NCBI GenBank assembly: GCA_013054445.1
Contig: JAAMPI010000017.1
Span: forward strand, 1-64,000
From: Cudoniella acicularis
Taxonomy: Eukaryota > Ascomycota > Leotiomycetes > Helotiales > Helotiaceae
Direction: 5' to 3'
DNA: 64,000 bases
The position numbers were made by a program, and so were the translations under genes. Positions 25,200 through 37,608 of this stretch are shown here, one piece after another (within the stretch, counting starts at the first letter, position 1; every line of letters starts with the position of its first letter). Below the pieces are notes generated by a model. The model worked only from the letters and a program-made list of their open reading frames with translations. It searched no databases and was not told the DNA's origin.

Positions 25200-25976
25200 A
25201 TGACGCCTCGTAAAACCCGCCCGCGGCATCAAAACAGCGCGTCACAATCGCTGCCCGTCGCCGTACAACCCTCTGACTACGAGTCTGAGGCGTTCTATGC
25301 ACCGCCGATCCCCACACGATCAAATACAGAACTCAACCTTTCTGTTCTGCGCCGTTACCACCCTTCCATCCAGTCAATCCTCTCCATCGCTCCGTCCGCC
25401 CAGATCTATACATACCTCCCCGAAACCACGTCCTGGAACAAGACAGAAATTGAGGGCACCTTGTTCGTCTGCCAACTCGCCCCGTCAACTCTCAGTGGCT
25501 CTGCCCAGCACTGCATCGTGGTCTTGAACCGCCGTGGTCTTGATAACCTGATCATTGATGTAGCCACCATTGAGAATGTCGAAATCACTGACCAGTTCCT
25601 TATGTTGAGCTTCCAATCACACCAGGATGAGGGACAACAAAACCTTGAAAACACCGAGATGAAGACTATAGGCTTCTTCATACATGCTGACAAGCATGAC
25701 ACACGGGAAGTTAACTGTCGGTTGATCAAAGAAAAGTGGGAGGAAGCCAGGGCGACAAAAAGTACAGGCGAAAGAGAAACTCTTCCTGGGGAAATCTCGA
25801 TGGGGCGGAGATTGAGCTTGGTATGTACATTCTGCCTTTAATTATGCTTCAGTTGGGAGCCAAACTCTAAAACGTGTCTCGAGAGCACTCGTCTCCTTGA
25901 ACCCTGAAACGAATGTTAAGATCCCATACTAATGTGCTAATAGACGGATCTCTTCGGCCAACAAGCTTTACAGTAA
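25200..25976 (+). CDS. DCP1: mRNA-decapping enzyme subunit 1 (Dcp1)
   Basis: Dcp1 is the EVH1-fold activator of the decapping enzyme Dcp2 in cytoplasmic mRNA decay. The start at 25200 (MTPRKTRPRHQNS) is the last methionine before the conserved core, as usual for short fungal Dcp1. The core reads LNLSVLRRYHPSIQSIL, IAPSAQIYTYLPETTSW, EGTLFVCQL and CIVVLNRRGLDNLIID, with ENVEITDQFLMLSF after it, all characteristic. Exon 1 ends at 25820; an intron 25821-25943 (GTATGT donor, CTAATAG acceptor) joins to a short exon (TDLFGQQALQ) ending at 25976, giving 217 residues. The gene follows the Vps3-like gene on the same strand. Nothing in it looks damaged. Confidence 0.9.
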
Positions 25977-26802
25977 ATGGGAGGCGATGTTTTAGGGATT
26001 GATTCGGGGATGCGGTACCAGCACTATCTACAAATTAATCCTTGGCTCGAGAACCATTCTAATGATCTCAAGATGTTTCGTGGCCAGAGGCTACGGCCTA
26101 TGCTACACTGTGCTATCGTCTCGAACCCAATGTCAATTCTTCGGAGCAGATCCGGCTTTGCCGATGCTGTTGAAGGCTTACGGCTGAAAACTTGAGCCAC
26201 AGCACAAGGACAGGCCACGTCCCGCGCACTCGTTACCTAGACAGTTTTAGTTGGTTTTCCGCTAAGCTTGAGCTAGTCTGGCAATCATGAGCTTTGCCTA
26301 AGATTATTAGGGTTCGGATATGAACAGCATTTAAGTCATAGGTCATCGGTATGAAATGTAGAAATGGACAAACCAGGGGCCCCTCAGCGCTACATCTCTT
26401 CTCGGATTTCTCTCTATGGTCGAATAACGGGAACGCACAATTTCGTTCTTGATCTTACTTAGGCGGGGTGAGATTGCTGCACGATTTAGATGGATACTAC
26501 AATCGAGAGTTCTTTCGAAATTGCACGGTATAGTAAAATATTTTAAAAAAAATTCTGCCGACTTACGCTTTTCATATCTCGGCCCTAATCTTCTATTTAC
26601 TGACATGACACCGAGAAAGGTTGATGGTTATCAAAATATAGTTCAAATTCGAGTGTTTCAAACTCCTCCTAGCCCCCATAGTCTTGCCAACACGCATTTC
26701 TCATCTCGCCGAACACCACGACTACGTTACCCTTAGAATTGAGAGTTTATCATCAACTCTATACAATGAACTTCCCAGTCTAGAGGCACATGTCGCTCTT
26801 GC
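25977..26802. other. Intergenic, no gene recognised
   Basis: About 0.8 kb between the convergent ends of Dcp1 and the MFS gene. It turns AT-richer towards 26500. Short frames on both strands have no recognisable content. Confidence 0.5.
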
Positions 26803-28693
26803 CTAGCTCAACCCCTTGGATTCTAGAATTTCTAGTGCGGAAATACCGGGGGATTTCTCGGAAGGAATACCAATATGCTCTTGAATATCCCTACGACGAA
26901 CGGATTCCTCAACCACGCCAAACAATATATCCATCTCTTCTAGAGATATCCCCTTTGTTTCTGGTAAGAATAAGGTGAAAACTAAGCCCACAGCGTTCAT
27001 CGTGCCAAAAATCTCATTGCAGTTAGCGCTCCCCGGAAAGCGAGCGGCAGATTGGAAGCCATAACATACCATCCATGTCTTCCAGCCTATGTTTAGGATC
27101 ATCATTGGTGTCCACTTGGAGACAACAAAATTGAAGAACCATACAATCATAGTCGCAATTGCCATACAATAGTCGCGGGTTCGGGTGGGGAATATCCTAT
27201 GGGCGTCAGCATGGAGATGATCCTTGAGATTAGAAAGACTCACTCTCCCATATAGACCCAAACAAGGGGGCCCCATGACATTGAATACGCGATGATATAT
27301 AGATATATTGTGGCCATCTAAAGGTAATGTTATAACATGCACGCATATGTGGATAAACTGCGCTGACCATTGCTCTGCCACTCGGCGTGCTGCTGCTAGT
27401 TTCCCCAGGAATAGGAGGGTGCGTTTTCAAGATAGCGCCAAGTGCAAATAGCATTACGGCCATGAAGAAGCTTCCAGTGGAGAACAAGTGTTTCCTCTTA
27501 AATCTCTGAATGCCCAAAACGAGAAAAGCAGCCATGACAACAACTTTGATGACAGTAAACATGCCACTCGCAAAGAGAGCTGCATTCTGGCCGGTAAGTC
27601 CAATTTGTTTGAACACTGAGGGACTATAATAAAGAATTGCAGTTTGACCATTCCAAATAGAAAAGAAAGCGACGCCACATCCCCACAGGAGACGAAAGAA
27701 GTTCCGTTTTTGGAATATTTCTTTCACTGAACGCCCACCGGTAGCTTGAATTTCCTCTTCGATTTGCGCATGGATTTCGGCCATCTCAGTCTTCAGCTCA
27801 GCATCACCAGCTGAAGCACCTCTAAGATAACACAGCGAGGCACCAGCTTCGTCCCACCGATTTTCCTTAGCCAGCCAACGAGGAGACTCGACAATGAAAA
27901 AAGAGCCAGCTAAGATAATCGTCGCGAGAATTACTTGGATGCTCAAGGGGGTACGCCATTGCTTGCTTGTGGATTGGAGATGTAAGGAGCAGCCATAAGT
28001 TGTCCAGCTTCAATGGATTAGCATTTTTCAAGGAGAATTCAGCTGCGAGGCGAGGATGAAACATCCACGCAAACGCTTAGAACGTGGGTTTAAAGGAGAG
28101 GGGAAATTAAATAGGATGATTACTAGGCGAGCAATCCACCACTGATCAAAAACAGCTCAAAGATCGACAACAAAAATCCCCGAAGCTCCTTAGGTGCTGT
28201 CTCGGCCACATACACGGGTGTGAGGTTACTCACCATACCAACCCCGAATCCAGAGATCACTCGGCCTGCGTATATCATGGCCAGTGTCGGGGGTTGGGCA
28301 GCGGTCTGCAGGATGCCGCCGAGGAGCATAAAGCAAGCCGCGACGGTCATCATGAGTCGACGGCCGATAAACCGAGAGAAGAGCGCAGGTGCGGCGGTGC
28401 CGAAGAACGCACCAGCATTCAGCAAGGCAACGAAGTTCGATGAGATATCAGCTGCCTTGACAAGGTCCGTCGAGAATTCGAAGTCAACGGAGAAACTGGA
28501 CATTTTTTAGTGGTTCATCTGTCTCCAGTAATGGGAGAGGCATATATGGTCGGTGGAGATACCTTTTGAGCGCAACAACGGAACCTGCGACGCCGGTATC
28601 GTAACCAAATAGCATCGATGCCGTATTGGCGACGATAGCTACGCCAACAGCTCCCCTATGCTTTGCCAGCAGTTCCAAAGCCGATGGCATCAT
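26803..28693 (-). CDS. MFS sugar/quinate-type transporter
   Basis: An intact 12-helix major facilitator of the sugar porter family, about 517 residues. Six exons join in frame: 28563-28693, 28124-28495, 27368-28007, 27244-27317, 27070-27196 and 26803-27012. Family signatures are present: NTASMLFGYDTGVAG in helix 1, SRFIGRRLMM after helix 2, AGRVISGFGVGMVSNLTPVYVAETAP in helices 4-5, QWRTPLSIQ, VESPRWLAKENR in the central loop, WGPLVWVYMGEIFPTRTRD near helix 10, and PETKGISLEEMD at the end. Closest in feel to fungal quinate, lactose or hexose permeases; the substrate cannot be read. It could export a cluster product, but sugar porters are usually importers. The neighbouring GH3 glucosidase, now decayed, may point to a former sugar-uptake partnership. 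Confidence 0.92.
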
Positions 28694-29483
28694 TGCGTAG
28701 CGCGGATATGGCGCGAACTTTCAACTTAACCAGGTGGGACCGAAGAATAAATACAATGCAGGAAAATTCAAAATGAGGCGGTGAACGATAAATGAGCTGG
28801 TTTTGTAGCTCTTCAAAGCATGCAGGTGAGGTAGTATCTGACAGTCTCGTTGAACAAGGTAGCTGCATCGCTCCGCGTTCTGTTGTAAGAGTGGATAGGC
28901 GCTCGGGACAGGCCAAGGGTTAACCACCGGCTTCGACCCTTGCCTTCAGTGGAAATCCACAATCAGGCTAATTATACACGGGCCCGAACCTTACCTTTTA
29001 GAACGGGGAATAAATGTATATATATTCTAATCATTTCGAGGGCGCGAAGTAATCACGAGTACGGGTTATAGAGGTGGATGCTTTTGGGCTTGCTATCTGG
29101 CCAAAATGTCCATCGGGCAGCTTTCTCACTGTTCCAATTCCAACGAGAACTAGGCCAGAGAAATTCAACCTCATTGACAACATAGCGACATTCCGAGACT
29201 CTGAGGTTTCGAAATATATTTCTCTGAGAAAACCCTTCGGAATAACACTGAGCCCTGACTCACGACAAACTCCAGACTGGGCTTGTTTAGGGCCGCATAT
29301 GAGAAAGTTAATGTATCGAGAAAAGGACTACATCTACTCATACGCATGGTATCTTCTCTTCAGCCATAATTTAAGTGCCAAGCTAACGAGAGCCTTAGAA
29401 CGAAAAAGGGTTATTATAATCAGGAAACCACCACCATCCTTCAAAAATACCATCGCCATTTCCCGAAGCCCACATCACAGGAC
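28694..29483. other. Intergenic between MFS and GH3 genes
   Basis: Promoter side of the MFS gene and 3' flank of the GH3 relic. A plus-strand frame at 29074-29592 (172 codons) overlaps the GH3 end and has no recognisable domain; I treat it as chance. Confidence 0.45.
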
Positions 29484-32097
29484 TTATATGACCAAGGTCG
29501 TGTTGCTACGGAGGTCGCGCAAACTGGAACCAACAGAAAAGGTGTATGTTCCATTGGCAACCGCCCACTTCTGGGCCACAACGTCCCAGTAACTGACATC
29601 ACGACGGCAAAGGCTAAATGAGACGGCGGCCACCTGGTCTGCTGTAATTTTAACTTTTTCAAAGCCTCGTAGGATACAAATTGGCTGATCCGCTGCATCG
29701 GGAAAGCTCAGGTACAACTGAGCAACCTCAGCGCCGTCTAGGAACCCAGTACTCTGCACGGTGGTGTTTACTGCAATTACTTCGTCGAACAAGTCAACTT
29801 GGCCACCAAGGCCGAGCTGGCCAACTGGGTATTTAGAGGTCGACGCCGAGCTGTTGGTTATCGTTACCGTAACGTCGCCGTAACTAAAGGTCGTATAGCT
29901 CAATCCGTGCCCGAACGGGTATCGTGGTTCGATACCCTCTTTATCAAACCAACGGTAATCGACATAAACACCCTCGGAAAAGGGACACTCGGTTGTCTTG
30001 CAAACAGAGGCGAGATAGTCGGATGCGTTTTTGGCAATGGTATTAATTAGTTTGCCGCTAGGGTTAACGTCGCCATAAAGGACATCGGCGATGATTCCTG
30101 GCCAAGGAGGCTAGAATCTATGACAGTTGTGACGTTATCGTTCTCAATCCAAGCATCGAGAACACGCGGGCCCGATATGTTAACCACGACGATGGTATTA
30201 TTGCAGTTCTCCGCCACGGAAAGGACTAAAGCATCCTGCTCGTCGTTGGAAAAGCTCGCTGCGGTCAGCACCTTCTCCCGACCATGGGTTGATGAAAACC
30301 AGACAGACAGCAGATTCGGAGGCGTATTCGGCATAGGAAGGGGACACGCCAGTACTGCCTCCAATTCTGAATGTCTGGCCCGAGCCACCGGAGCTGGAGT
30401 AGGCTGCAATGGTCAGCTGACATCTTGTCCTAAGGGCGTTAGCTTACTATTATTCATGATCCACCATATCATGGAATTGTCCTCGTAGGCGCGTTGCGAA
30501 AGAGCTTGGAAAGGAGTGATGAGATATGGAAGTGATAGTTGACCCGAGCCGCCTCCACTCACAAGATGCCCCTGGAATATGTCGGCACTTGTACCCTGGA
30601 CGCCCCAGGCAAAGTTCGGACCTGGAGAGGGATTAGCAAGGACTTTTTTCTATTTGATCACAAAAGAGACTTACCAGCCAAGGCCGGACCCGCGTGCGAC
30701 CCGTACAGAGAGATCGAAAGGAGCTTGTCCAGAGGAAGCCCACCGCCATTGGTGTTATCATTCTTCAGGAGACTAATGGCCTCACCACCGATCTTCCGAA
30801 TAAGGGCACTGTGGTTTCGAAGAACATTGTGGTAGTTGTTCTACCCAGTAGCCTTTAGCATTATGGCTGCATCGAGGCCAACAAAATAGTAGGGCAATAC
30901 GGAGCGAATGGCCATATCATCCAGCTGTGCCTGTGGCAAGCTGCAATTCGCAACACCTGCCGCAAGCGTAGCCTGAGTCCAAAGTTCATCTGAGTAGGGG
31001 GAATAGTCGAGACCAGCATTGGCAGAAGTGTAGCTGCTGAATTGGGCCGATTCACCAGGGCAAACAAACCCTGGGGATCCTAGTTCCTCTTTGAGTTTAC
31101 CACTAAGAAGCTCATTGTTCTCGCAGGAATGAGTGTCGTTGACACGGGGCATGGCGTACATGACAGCCGCGGCACCTCCATTTATCGCATCTCCCCAAGG
31201 CCACATATAAACTTCATGGAGCGTTTTATCGTCCACGTTGGATGAGTATACCGAGCTGCTGGGGCCCATGCCGCCAGTGCGGTTGCTCTCTTGCTCATAG
31301 AGCAAGAAGTGCCGCACGCCTGTAATAATCCCCGCCTCCTTCTGTGCCTTGACACCCTCCGCCGCTGCCACGCCCGACAGGAAGGGATCGGGAGAGAAAG
31401 CTTCATTCTGGCGGCCACCTAAATATGAGTTAGCCGTCGTTCTTCGCGGTCATCAGTCATGTCCACAGACCTTCGGGCACGCGACCCAGGGGGCCGAGTA
31501 GTGCACCGTTGATAACATTATAGCCAGTGGCAAAGTATTCGTCTCCTACGGCTTTGAACTGAGCTGCGATCAAATCACGGTCCCATGTCATCGTGTTGGC
31601 ATTTCCCATAGGAAAGCCCGATACAAACATGAAGAAGTTGAGCCTAGAGACGCCATCAGTGTTTGTGTATGCCTTCCGGGTGGCGTTATCACTTGTGAAG
31701 CTTGACACCATAACGATGGCAATCTTCTGGGTGTTGTTTAAAGGAGCGACGAACGCCTTGGCTTTCTCGTAAGCATCGGCAGCGATACCGAGGTCAATTT
31801 TGCTTCGTTAGAATGGTTGGTAATCTTCATTCAGGACTGAGATGACTTACGGTAACCGCTGTCGAGATACGCCGTGATGGTGGACGAATTGGACGACGTG
31901 GTTGAGTTGGTTGAGTTGCTCGCCGCCAATCCTACCGGGGCGAGCGAAAGCGTCGAGAGGACGTTAAAAGCCCTCGAAACCTTCAAGTTTACTAAAATGA
32001 ATGAATGAGTAAACGAATAGATATGATGGACGTCTAGAAACGCATGAAAACGAAATGAATAAATGTGATGATTGGAAGCCCAAATGAAAACGGCCAA
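29484..32097 (-). pseudogene. GH3 beta-glucosidase, degraded
   Basis: Relic of a secreted glycoside hydrolase family 3 enzyme, which removes terminal beta-linked glucose. Order on the minus strand: a leader with Ser/Thr/Asn-rich region, PLGRVPE joined across an intron to GGRQNEAFSPDPFLSGV, RHFLLYEQESNR, an NVDDKTLHEVYMWPW block, ENNELLSGKLKEELGSPGFV, then the C-terminal alpha/beta sandwich (SLLKND, CNNTIVVVNISGPRVLDAWIE, DVLYGDVNPSGKL) and a fibronectin-III-like end (FGHGLSYTTFSYGDV, EVAQLYLSFPD). Lesions: an in-frame TAG at 30841-30843; an extra base in a short T run at 30250-30253; a frame-breaking gap of about ten bases near 30105; and no SDW nucleophile motif, since GFV is followed by CPGESAQF where the catalytic aspartate is expected. 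Exon 1-2 also fails to join in frame. Several independent defects make decay more likely than sequencing error. Confidence 0.75.
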
Positions 32098-33068
32098 GCT
32101 CTCTCTAACTTATAGATTTATCTTGCCTATTACTTGTATAGAACCTGCTCTCCTTGACCTATGTCCACCTACATGTGTCCACCTACGATATCCACCTTCT
32201 AAGTGTCGGCCTCTTCCTACGCACGCTGCATGGCCCAACTATGGGACTATCTCTGAGAGTCCATTGTTTTGAATAGAAGTTTTTTCTTTATTTAGGAGGT
32301 TTGTACTGTCACCAATATGTTGTATGCGAAAACCATTCAATTACGAATCGACAAGCTTTTTAAGCTGCCGTTAAGCCCTTTCCCTCCGTATAATTTTTTA
32401 GTCTCGCACGGTATAAAAATCCGTGCAAAGTTTATACTTAGGAGCACCGGTTAGAGTCTCCCACGCGAAGAATTCGGGGCCAGGGAATCAGAGGCAGGCG
32501 AGTACCCCCCTTTTCTTTCTGGGAGTCGGGTATCCCTTGGCAACCGTTCGGTCCCATCTGACTTGAAGGTGGAGAGTTTGTCCGATCCTGTAGATTAAAT
32601 ACCCGACCGGCATTTCATAAGCCCCCGCCACCCCGCAAGAACACGCGGTAGTTGCTTAGTGAGTGCCTTGACTCGTCAGCGAGTGTGTGGATACGGCTGA
32701 CGACAACTCAAGCTGCTTACTACTCGCTGACCTAAGGCATATTCTATAAATTTTCTATCTATCTTAAAAAGAAAGAAATAAAGGGTTTAATTCAGTAAAA
32801 TAATCTTAGTATAATATTTCTTAATATTAAATTTGACAGACTTTTTATATAACTTTTAAGAAAGCTGAAATCAGTATATGAAGATGGGTTATTATTAGTA
32901 GTAAAGAGCTTGGTTCCAATCTATAAGTCCTTTCTAACAAGACTAAGGGAAAGGAAATAGTATAATATAAGACTATAGGAAGAGAATTCAAGTTGGCTTA
33001 TGCGAAGATTCAGCCTTGCGATAGGGCTACAAAGCTTAAGTTCAATTTTCCCGATGATTGACAAGACT
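32098..33068. other. Intergenic, partly AT-rich
   Basis: No gene seen. The stretch 32730-33000 is strongly AT-rich with few CpA steps, resembling the RIP-altered DNA of 37.6-47 kb, so a small transposon remnant may lie here. Normal composition resumes at the hydrolase gene. Confidence 0.45.
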
Positions 33069-35295
33069 TCAGAAAGGGACCTCTACAGTAACATTCCCAC
33101 TGTCCACATCACCAGCCAGTGCACCATCAGGGACCAAGTATGGATTCGAGATCGGCTTGCGAGTCATCCCTGGTGTATATACAGAGACGAACTCACTCTC
33201 TTGAGCCATGGGTAGGATCCCAGTATTCAGGAATGCTTTGGTGATCTTCGTGGATGGCTGGTCAACGACTGGTTTTCTGCTAATTAGTGGCATGGTCTTA
33301 AGACAACACAATAGAGGACGAACGTAAAAATGAGACATGGTCATCTCCATGCCTGACAACCAGGGCTGAGTTGGGAGCTTGTTCCCATGCAAATGTTGTC
33401 CATTCTGTTGGCGCACTGGATAAGTCAGAATATTAAACACATATGAGATTCAGGAAATGAGGACATGGAAGTGGAACATACCTCGCATCAAAGTCAGCTG
33501 TGACAAGAAGCATTTTATTATTGACAGCTAAGGGCTGGGAAGAAGGTACTGGGAAGGGCCAAGCTGAGCACATAAGCTTTGATAAGTCAGCACAGTATCC
33601 TCACCACTTCTTGGATAGCTAGAATACCTGAATTAGCCAGACTTGGGTTTGTCCGATGCCAGTTATGTCATTCTGTACGTCATCAGTGATCTATCTCATC
33701 ATGAACGCCATCTCATTGGGAGGCTACCTTCAATCCCTGCTCCAGAGACGACTGAAAAGTTTCGAAATTCCTTTCGTACCCTAGCGACGACGTGAGCACA
33801 CAAACAGGAAATTCAAGTAGACTAAAGTTTACCCACCATAATCATTGCATAAAAGTGGCATTGCAACCACGCTCTCGAGACTTCTTGGTCCATTCCCAAA
33901 GAATATCCCATTCCCATTCAGTGCGGCATAAATTCCATCCAAGATCGCCGGGAAATCAGGAGCGCCCAGTAAATTCCCAAGCATCAATGTTTGAACGTCG
34001 GTATCCGTTGCGTATGGATAGCAGGTTGTAGTATTGACGCATTCTGGGATGAAGAATGGAGTCTGTCGGGCGATAGTCAGGACTTGTTTGTACGCCTACC
34101 CATTATGTAAGTAAATAAGCTTGCTATATCAAGAAATGGTGTGAAGTGACCTTGAGCACGCTACCTTTTCCCTTGCCGTAGAAGGGGCAAGAGGCATTGT
34201 TCAAGCAGTAAGCGTCTGCGCGTTGCATGAGTCGATTCGTCGCTTCTATGTCATCTAGTGCTTGCTGGGAGAAAGACTTCAACCCTATCAGCTTATTTCC
34301 CAAGAACCAGAGATGATTTTAATTACCCGCCCATGGGGAGCCACAGAATCCAACACGAAACGATCAACCCGCTCCGGAAACGTAGCAGCATACTGCGTAG
34401 CTCGGAAGGAACCACTACCATGCGCCTAATTAATTCCATCTTTATAACAACCAAACATTCAGACGAGACTCACTATGAAGCTCCAAGAAAATTGATTTTC
34501 TCATATCCAAGGGCTTTTCGGACTTGTTCGTAATCCCGAACCACCTCTTTCGTCCCTACATGCTGGATGATGCCTGGAGGTAAGCTATTATCGATCCAGG
34601 ATTGGATTGCTGCAGCTGAAATATTTTTGACTGCGTCGAATTCGCTTTGTGTGGCTGGACTTTCCTGTCAGTAGCTTGCCTAGAGTTTGCGGAGAGTAGA
34701 TGAGACCTACTATGACCCAAATAGTGGAGTGAGTGTGTCCAGGGAGACGTTTAGTTGATTGGAGCTGAAAGTTCCTCGTACGTCAAGTACTATAGAATAT
34801 GAGCTTAACAGCTTCATAGCATTTTTGAAGCAAACGCACCAAGCAATTCTAAATCCAGCAGCCCATCAAACGCTTGGGTGACATTCAACGCAACTTCCCA
34901 AGCCACAACAACGCCTGCATCTGTTCCTCCAGGATTACTAACAAACCTGATCAGCTTCCGCCATCACATGTCTCCCTACCTCTAATTAGAGAAACTCACA
35001 AAAACAAAACTCCTTTCGGATTCACAGGTCTGTACATAGCAAGCCCAAGCGTAATCATATTCGTCTCACAGAATGGCTTCGAATAATCCATTGGCACATC
35101 GAGTTGGCCACAATGAAGTGTTGGAGGGAGCATTGTCAGGTCGATTGCGGACGTGTTGAGGGTTCCTGATGTTGTGAGTTCTGGGACGGATTTGGCGCAG
35201 TCTGTCCATCGAATTATGCCTGGGACCACTGTTCGTGCCAGTGACAATGAGGTGAAGAGTGCCAAAATGAGGAGAAGGAACATAGAGAGGTGCAT
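33069..35295 (-). CDS. Secreted alpha/beta hydrolase, TAP-like
   Basis: A multi-exon alpha/beta hydrolase of the tripeptidyl aminopeptidase-like (TAP) group, which acts on peptides or esters. It starts with a signal peptide (MHLSMFLLLILALFTSLSLA) at 35293-35295. Visible blocks: LHCGQLDVPMDYSKP, FVSNPGGTDAG (oxyanion region), VLDVRGT, GYEKINFLGASYGSFRA (nucleophile elbow GASYGS, Ser intact), ATFPERVDRFVLDSVAPHGR, MLLVTADFDASAPTEW (acid residue region), and VVRHGDDHVSF, holding the catalytic histidine. Most of the exon junctions keep frame, including introns of 40 to 70 bases. The junction between the VRGT exon and the ATQSEFDAVKNIS exon (around 34660-34710) does not fit any GT-AG pair in phase, so a one-base error or a real lesion lies there. 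It sits divergent to the Zn2Cys6 gene and could serve the NRPS cluster, for example in peptide processing. Confidence 0.7.
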
Positions 35296-35786
35296 GTTGA
35301 ACTTCGAAGATAGAATCAGGCGGGATTGGGAAATGGCACATGCACAACTTTGATTGATTCGGAGCTGGTGCTTTGCTTGCTACTTGGGATGCTTAACGAC
35401 CTTTATGCTCAAGGGAGTAACGAAAATGGTTCCTAATGGTACCTGCATTGTCAGAAATTGTGTCTCTGCAATACGAATGCACCCGTGAAGTCGTCCCCAA
35501 CGAAATGGGTGGATGCTGCCACAACATTTCAAGCATTACCACTGTGGCACAGAATGTCAATTGGAACGGACTGAGAATGCTGACCCGAGAAGGGTCAGAT
35601 GCAGCTTGAAGATCATGACTCTGATTGGTCCACTCGTATTGCAAGGGGTTTGTGGCGCAGGCGAAGGCTAAGATTGGACAGCATGCTGCAATCTAGAAAA
35701 GTCTTTTTGAATTGAGGTAAAATGCTCAAGAATATTTTGAGAATATCCGTTGGGACCAAGAGCAATTGAATAAAAAGCATATAGGC
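35296..35786. promoter_or_regulatory. Divergent promoter between hydrolase and Zn2Cys6 gene
   Basis: A 491-base region separating the start codons of the hydrolase (minus) and the regulator (plus), so both promoters must lie here. I could not find a convincing pair of CGG triplets with palindromic spacing, the usual Zn2Cys6 target, though single CGG and CCG triplets occur. Confidence 0.4.
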
Positions 35787-37608
35787 ATGGATACGCCATC
35801 GAACCGCAACTCCAATGGTAAGATACCACAGCTCATATAACTATACTTGCCATCGACATGCTAAGGCGTGTTCCGCGGGAGCAGGGCAAAAATCAAATGG
35901 ACCGAGCGACTTTCCCCGTGATCTAATATCAAGCTTCCGAACGGGAACTACCAAGTCTCGAAATGGATGCACCGTATGCAAGTCAGTGCTCCTCCTTAAG
36001 TATACTAAGATATGCCGGGCCATACTAACCAACCATCCTGACAGAATACGTCGAGTCAAATGTGACGAGACAAAACCGCACTGCATCAGGTGTACATCAA
36101 CAGGACGCAATTGCGAAGGCTATGGCAAAGTGCCGGAACGCAAAAAATCCAAGTCGCCCCCAAAGGTTTCTCTAAGGCATGCGCCTTCACTCCCTAGGAC
36201 CTGTCCCCGGATACTGTGCGCTCCTTCCGTGGATGTGCAAGGAAGCGTTTGGGAGCGTCGAAGCTTCCACTATCTCCGTTCCCGCAACATGTCGGATACG
36301 CCAGGAAACTTCGAACCATATTTCTGGGACAATATCAGCCTTCAACTTAGCCATAAGTATCCCACTATTCTGCATGCTTTGATAGCCCTAAGCGCCATTT
36401 ATGAAGAGCATGAACGAAGCGGCTTGGAAATAATAAGTGATACCTCTAGAGTCCAAGTCAGTTATACAGAGTATACACTTCGGCAATATAACAAGGCTGT
36501 CAAGGACTTGGTTGAATATCTTGCTTCCGATGAACCAGATCCGCGGGTAGCTTTGACATCTTGTTTGATATTCGTGTGGATCGAGTTCTTGCAGAACGAT
36601 CCCAGTTCAGGATTCCGACATCTGAATTGTGGGCTGAAGATCTTGCGAAATCTCCAACTTTCCTCGCCTGGAGAGAAAGCCCGAACTCATGAGAGAGATT
36701 CGGAGGGTATTCTCGGATCACTCAATCGATCATTCACTCGCCTTCGCATCCAAGCTGCTATCCATGGTAGTCAAGAAGCAGACTTCACCACCTCAAGTAC
36801 CCGAGAATTGGAGATTCTTGAACCGATTCCTGCTTCGTTTGCCAACATCTTCGAATCTCGAAACGTTCTTGACAAGGAACTTAACGCAATCTTCGGTTAT
36901 ATCCGCGGACTTCGAGAGATAGGATACTACTCATCTGTAGACATGCTCATTTTTGCTGACATCCAAAGAGGACATCTGGAGAGACTGCAGCAATGGCAAA
37001 CTGCGAACAAGGCTTTGGTTGCTGCTCTCAACTCAAGGAGGGACCAGAGCCAGAATTCTAGAATTCTGTACCTTCAATTGTACTACACGCTCGTAGGTAT
37101 TATCTGGAGAACAATGTTCGCAGGATCGGAAATAGCATTCGATGCCTACACCGCTGATTTCGAGACCATGCTCACAATAGTTTCAAGCTTGATCAACAAC
37201 TCGAGATCAAGCATGCCGCCAATTCTGTCCCTCGATATGGGCATACTCATTCCACTTTTCTTCCTTTGTGTGAAGTGTCGTGTACTATGGATTCGAAATC
37301 GGGCCATAGCGCTGCTAAAGCACGCGCCGGAGCGAGAGGGGATATGGCACCGTGATAGTATCGTCGGGTATTGTGAGTGGAAGATTATGACTGAGGAACA
37401 GTGGCGTGGAGAGATATCGGAGGATCACCCTTTGCCGGAGTTTGCGAGGATTTACGGAGAGCATATCATTGAGAAGGGCGAATCCTCCGATAAGGAACGT
37501 CCTTTGCAGATGAGGTTCAGGAGAGGACCAGCCGGGCTCGATATAGAGGATACAATTGAGATGCCAGGTAGTTTAGAGATGATAAGACATATAGGGAATA
37601 TACTTTAG
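35787..37608 (+). CDS. Zn(II)2Cys6 fungal transcription factor
   Basis: A binuclear zinc cluster regulator, about 564 residues. The start ATG (35787) begins MDTPSNRNSN; intron 35818-35881 leads to the second exon. A second intron, 35982-36044 (GTCAGT donor, CTGACAG acceptor), splits the zinc cluster. Its length of 63 is a multiple of three, so retention would still be translated. Spliced, the cluster reads GCTVCKIRRVKCDETKPHC then IRCTSTGRNCEGY, with the canonical C-x2-C-x6-C-x5-C-x2-C-x6-C spacing and basic RRVKC. The rest is a fungal-specific regulatory region with IFVWIEFLQND and EYTLRQYNKAVKDL segments. No lesion is visible. It lies beside the hydrolase and about 5 kb from the P450, making it a candidate pathway-specific regulator of the NRPS cluster. 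Confidence 0.88.

Noticed and set aside
29074..29592. 172-codon plus-strand frame between MFS and GH3
   Set aside because: Overlaps the GH3 3' end on the opposite strand and has no recognisable domain.
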